Shown in pieces: positions 61,700 through 64,000 of a stretch of DNA of 64,000 nucleotides. The first letter of the stretch is position 1. Each line of letters opens with the position of its first letter. The notes beneath the pieces were generated by a model. It saw only the letters and a program-made list of their open reading frames with translations. It did no database searches and was not told where the DNA came from. This stretch comes from Glaciecola nitratireducens FR1064 (lineage in GTDB: Bacteria > Pseudomonadota > Gammaproteobacteria > Enterobacterales > Alteromonadaceae), in NCBI RefSeq assembly GCF_000226565.1, contig NC_016041.1, positions 1,364,001-1,428,000 on the forward strand. The letters run 5' to 3'. The translations under genes were made by a program, and so were the position numbers.

Positions 61700-64000
61700 T
61701 TATTTAGTGATTTTTTGCACCATGACAAAGAACATCGGAACAAAAAATATCGCTAAGAAGGTCGCTGCAAACATTCCGCCGATCACCGCAATACCAATTG
61801 CATTCTGAGATGCAGCGCCAGCACCGCTTGCTATAGCCAATGGCGTTACCCCTAAGATAAAGGCCATTGAAGTCATAATGATTGGACGAAAACGCTGTTT
61901 TGCAGCGGTTGAAACTGCAGTCATGATATCAACGCCGTCTTCACACTGCTCCTTTGCAAACTCAACAATCAAAATTGCATTTTTTGCAGCTAAGCCAACG
62001 GTTGTCAGAAAGGCTACTTGTAGATAAATATCGTTTGGTAGATTGAAGATAAAGGCGGCCACAACAGCACCTAATATACCGAGTGGCACAACAAGCAGGA
62101 CTGAAATCGGTACAGACCAACTTTCGTAAAGAGCAGCTAAGCACAAAAATACGACTAAAATTGAAATAAGATACAGCTGACCAGATTGCGAACCAGCTTC
62201 TTTTTCTTCATAAGATAAACCTGCCCAATCAACCCCAAAGCCACCGGGGAGCTGACTTACCATATTTTCCATTTCCGTCAAAGCCTCTCCTGACGATACG
62301 CCCTGCGCTGGATTACCTTGAATGTTGACCGAAGCAATGCCGTTGAAACGCTCTAATTTTGGCGAACCATATGTCCACTGGGTGGTAGCAAACGCGCTGA
62401 ATGCTACCATTTCACCACTATTATTGCGCACGTACCATTTTTCCAAATCTTCAGGAACCATTCTGTGCGGCGCGTCAGCCTGCATATATACGCGTTTAAT
62501 GCGACCATTATCAATGAAGTCGTTAACATAGCTTGAGCCCCATGCAATTTGCAGTGCGCTGTTTATGTCGCTTAATGGAATACCGAGCGCAGAGGCTTTT
62601 TCACTATCGATATCAATTTTGAACTGAGCTACGTCGGCTAATCCATTTGGACGAACGCCGGCAAGTTTTGGATTTTGTGCAGCCATGCCGAGTAGCTGAT
62701 TTCGAGCGTTCATTAAGGCTTTGTGACCTGCTCCAGTTCTATCAACAAGTTGCATATTGAACCCTGTGGCATTGCCAAGCTCTTGAATAGGAGGCGGCAG
62801 GATAGGGAACGCAGTAGCATCTTGAATTTGAGAGAACGCGCCATAGGCTTTATTCACGATAGCAAAGGCACTGTTCGACTCATCTCTTTCGTCCCAGTCA
62901 ACTAAGTGAACAAAGCCCATCGCGGCATTTTGCGCTTGACCAGCAAAACTAAACCCAACAACGGTAAATAAGTCAGATGTAACGTCACCATGAGTGTCTA
63001 AAAAGAAATCTTCAGCTTGTTTAACTGACTCCAGCGTTCGTTGCGCAGTTGAACCGGGAGGTGTACTCAGCAGCATTAAAATGCTGCCTTGGTCTTCATT
63101 CGGTAAGAATGAGGTAGGCAAGCGCAAAAATATGATGACCATGACGCCAACCAATGCAGCATATACAACTAGGTAGCGTTTTACGCGCTTTGCTATGTGT
63201 GTTGTTGCGCGCTCATAGCCGTCTCTGCCTTTATTAAAGTTGCGATTGAACCAGCCAATGAAGCCTTTGCTCCTATCTTTTGTCGGATCATGTGGTTTTA
63301 GCAAGGTCGCACATAAAGAGGGAGAAAGGATAATGGCGACTAGAACCGAAAAGCCCATAGCCGATACAATAGTAATTGAAAATTGTCGATAAATAGCGCC
63401 GGCGGAACCACTAAAGAAAGCCATTGGAATAAATACAGTGGACAGCACTGCCGCAATTCCAACAAGCGCGCCGGTGATTTGTGTCATCGACTTTTTAGTA
63501 GCTTCTTTTGGCGACAGGCCTTCCTCAACCATGATGCGCTCAACGTTTTCAACGACAACAATCGCATCGTCTACCAACAAGCCAATTGCCAATACCATTG
63601 CAAACATCGTGAGTACATTAATACTGAAACCAAAGGCGTAAAGCACGCCAAATGTGCCAAGTAAGACCACCGGAACGGCTATAGTCGGGATTAGTGTGGC
63701 TCGCCAATTTTGTAAAAATAGCAGCATGACCAAGAATACCAGTACAACGGCTTCGATTAGGGTTTGTACCACTGATTTAATAGAAAGTTCGATGAAAGGG
63801 GACGAATCCAGTGGATATACCACTTGAACACCATCAGGCAAAGTCGATTTTAATTCATCGACTCTGGCCTTTACTCTTTCAATAGTATCAAGCGCGTTTG
63901 CGCCTGTTGCCAAACTAACGGCCATACCGGACGCTGGTCTGCGCTTATAGCGCACGACAACATCGTATGACTCTGCGCCGAGTTCGATTCGAGCAACATC
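61700..64000 (-). CDS. RND efflux pump inner-membrane transporter (partial, 3' part)
   Basis: The frame stays open to the right edge, so about the first 250-300 residues are outside. The visible 766 codons match HAE-1 (AcrB/MexB-type) pumps: a membrane helix bundle with FAMVLAIGLLVDDAIVVVENVE (proton-relay Asp pair in the fourth helix) and FIPMAFFSGSAGAIYRQFS. The pore-domain PGSTAQRTLE and PNEDQGSI follow, and a second half ends in FFVMVQKITK. It expels hydrophobic and amphiphilic compounds using the proton gradient. The adaptor protein gene would lie to the right, upstream. It ends at a shared terminator. Confidence 0.95.
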   Translation of the reverse strand, partial: DVARIELGAESYDVVVRYKRRPASGMAVSLATGANALDTIERVKARVDELKSTLPDGVQVVYPLDSSPFIELSIKSVVQTLIEAVVLVFLVMLLFLQNWRATLIPTIAVPVVLLGTFGVLYAFGFSINVLTMFAMVLAIGLLVDDAIVVVENVERIMVEEGLSPKEATKKSMTQITGALVGIAAVLSTVFIPMAFFSGSAGAIYRQFSITIVSAMGFSVLVAIILSPSLCATLLKPHDPTKDRSKGFIGWFNRNFNKGRDGYERATTHIAKRVKRYLVVYAALVGVMVIIFLRLPTSFLPNEDQGSILMLLSTPPGSTAQRTLESVKQAEDFFLDTHGDVTSDLFTVVGFSFAGQAQNAAMGFVHLVDWDERDESNSAFAIVNKAYGAFSQIQDATAFPILPPPIQELGNATGFNMQLVDRTGAGHKALMNARNQLLGMAAQNPKLAGVRPNGLADVAQFKIDIDSEKASALGIPLSDINSALQIAWGSSYVNDFIDNGRIKRVYMQADAPHRMVPEDLEKWYVRNNSGEMVAFSAFATTQWTYGSPKLERFNGIASVNIQGNPAQGVSSGEALTEMENMVSQLPGGFGVDWAGLSYEEKEAGSQSGQLYLISILVVFLCLAALYESWSVPISVLLVVPLGILGAVVAAFIFNLPNDIYLQVAFLTTVGLAAKNAILIVEFAKEQCEDGVDIMTAVSTAAKQRFRPIIMTSMAFILGVTPLAIASGAGAASQNAIGIAVIGGMFAATFLAIFFVPMFFVMVQKITK

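Noticed and set aside
1-64000. CRISPR array, intact prophage or intact insertion sequence
   Set aside because: No regularly spaced repeats, phage structural or lysis genes, or paired transposase with terminal repeats were seen.

Overview
The window looks like chromosomal DNA of an AT-rich, free-living Gammaproteobacterium, most probably a marine Alteromonadales relative. The inference rests on gene content: DUF3012 lipoprotein, FFLEELY-motif protein, WS/DGAT acyltransferase with phasins, many GGDEF/EAL and PAS proteins, and an RND pump. No rRNA gene, intact tRNA gene or species marker is present, so the genus is not claimed.

Positions 1-21345 are the right-hand part of a defence island. It opens with the 5' end of a membrane-anchored restriction endonuclease that runs off the left edge. 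An unknown 85-aa gene follows, then a tightly packed, all-plus-strand operon (1478-19944). Its order is: excisionase-type HTH protein, GmrSD-like DUF262/HNH protein, N6-adenine DNA methyltransferase, OLD-like ATPase, TOPRIM-like protein, HsdS specificity subunit, NERD/tandem-kinase/P-loop protein, unknown 548-aa protein, and an 1804-aa HerA/FtsK-type ATPase. Except for the DUF262 gene, this is the order I know for the Methylation-Associated Defence System (MADS, mad1-mad8). Neighbouring genes mostly overlap by 4 bases (ATGA), so they are probably co-translated. The unusual parts are the GmrSD-like gene between mad1 and mad2 and a D...ExK nuclease-like motif inside the largest protein. An HNH endonuclease gene and an IS3 transposase fragment follow. 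The island ends at a 20-nt tRNA 3' end (serine-type acceptor stem) with its terminator but no tRNA body. This is the expected scar of integration into a tRNA gene; the intact tRNA and integrase would lie left of position 1.

Positions 21510-30866 are ordinary chromosome with signalling genes (a TPR-GGDEF protein and a PAS-GGDEF-EAL protein), a methyltransferase-HNH fusion, a DUF1348 protein, a DUF3012 lipoprotein, a TSUP permease and a DUF2130 coiled-coil protein. A decayed short-chain dehydrogenase lies at 31073-31207.

Positions 31382-42214 form a lipid block: lipase, wax ester synthase/diacylglycerol acyltransferase, two phasins, FFLEELY protein, patatin lipase, acyl-CoA ligase, class-I-like HMG-CoA reductase and an SRPBCC protein. 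Together they suggest making, coating and mobilising neutral-lipid storage granules.

Positions 42416-64000 hold an isoaspartyl methyltransferase/erythromycin-esterase fusion with an unknown downstream partner, a two-helix channel-like protein, a two- or three-gene operon of unknown function, topoisomerase III, another GGDEF protein, a periplasmic-binding-protein-like gene downstream of a hexanucleotide repeat, a DsbB-like membrane protein, a hybrid histidine kinase, an iron alcohol dehydrogenase, an NDH-2-like oxidoreductase, a nitroreductase, a BdlA-like soluble chemotaxis transducer and a partial RND efflux pump at the right edge. No CRISPR array, intact insertion sequence or phage structural gene was seen.
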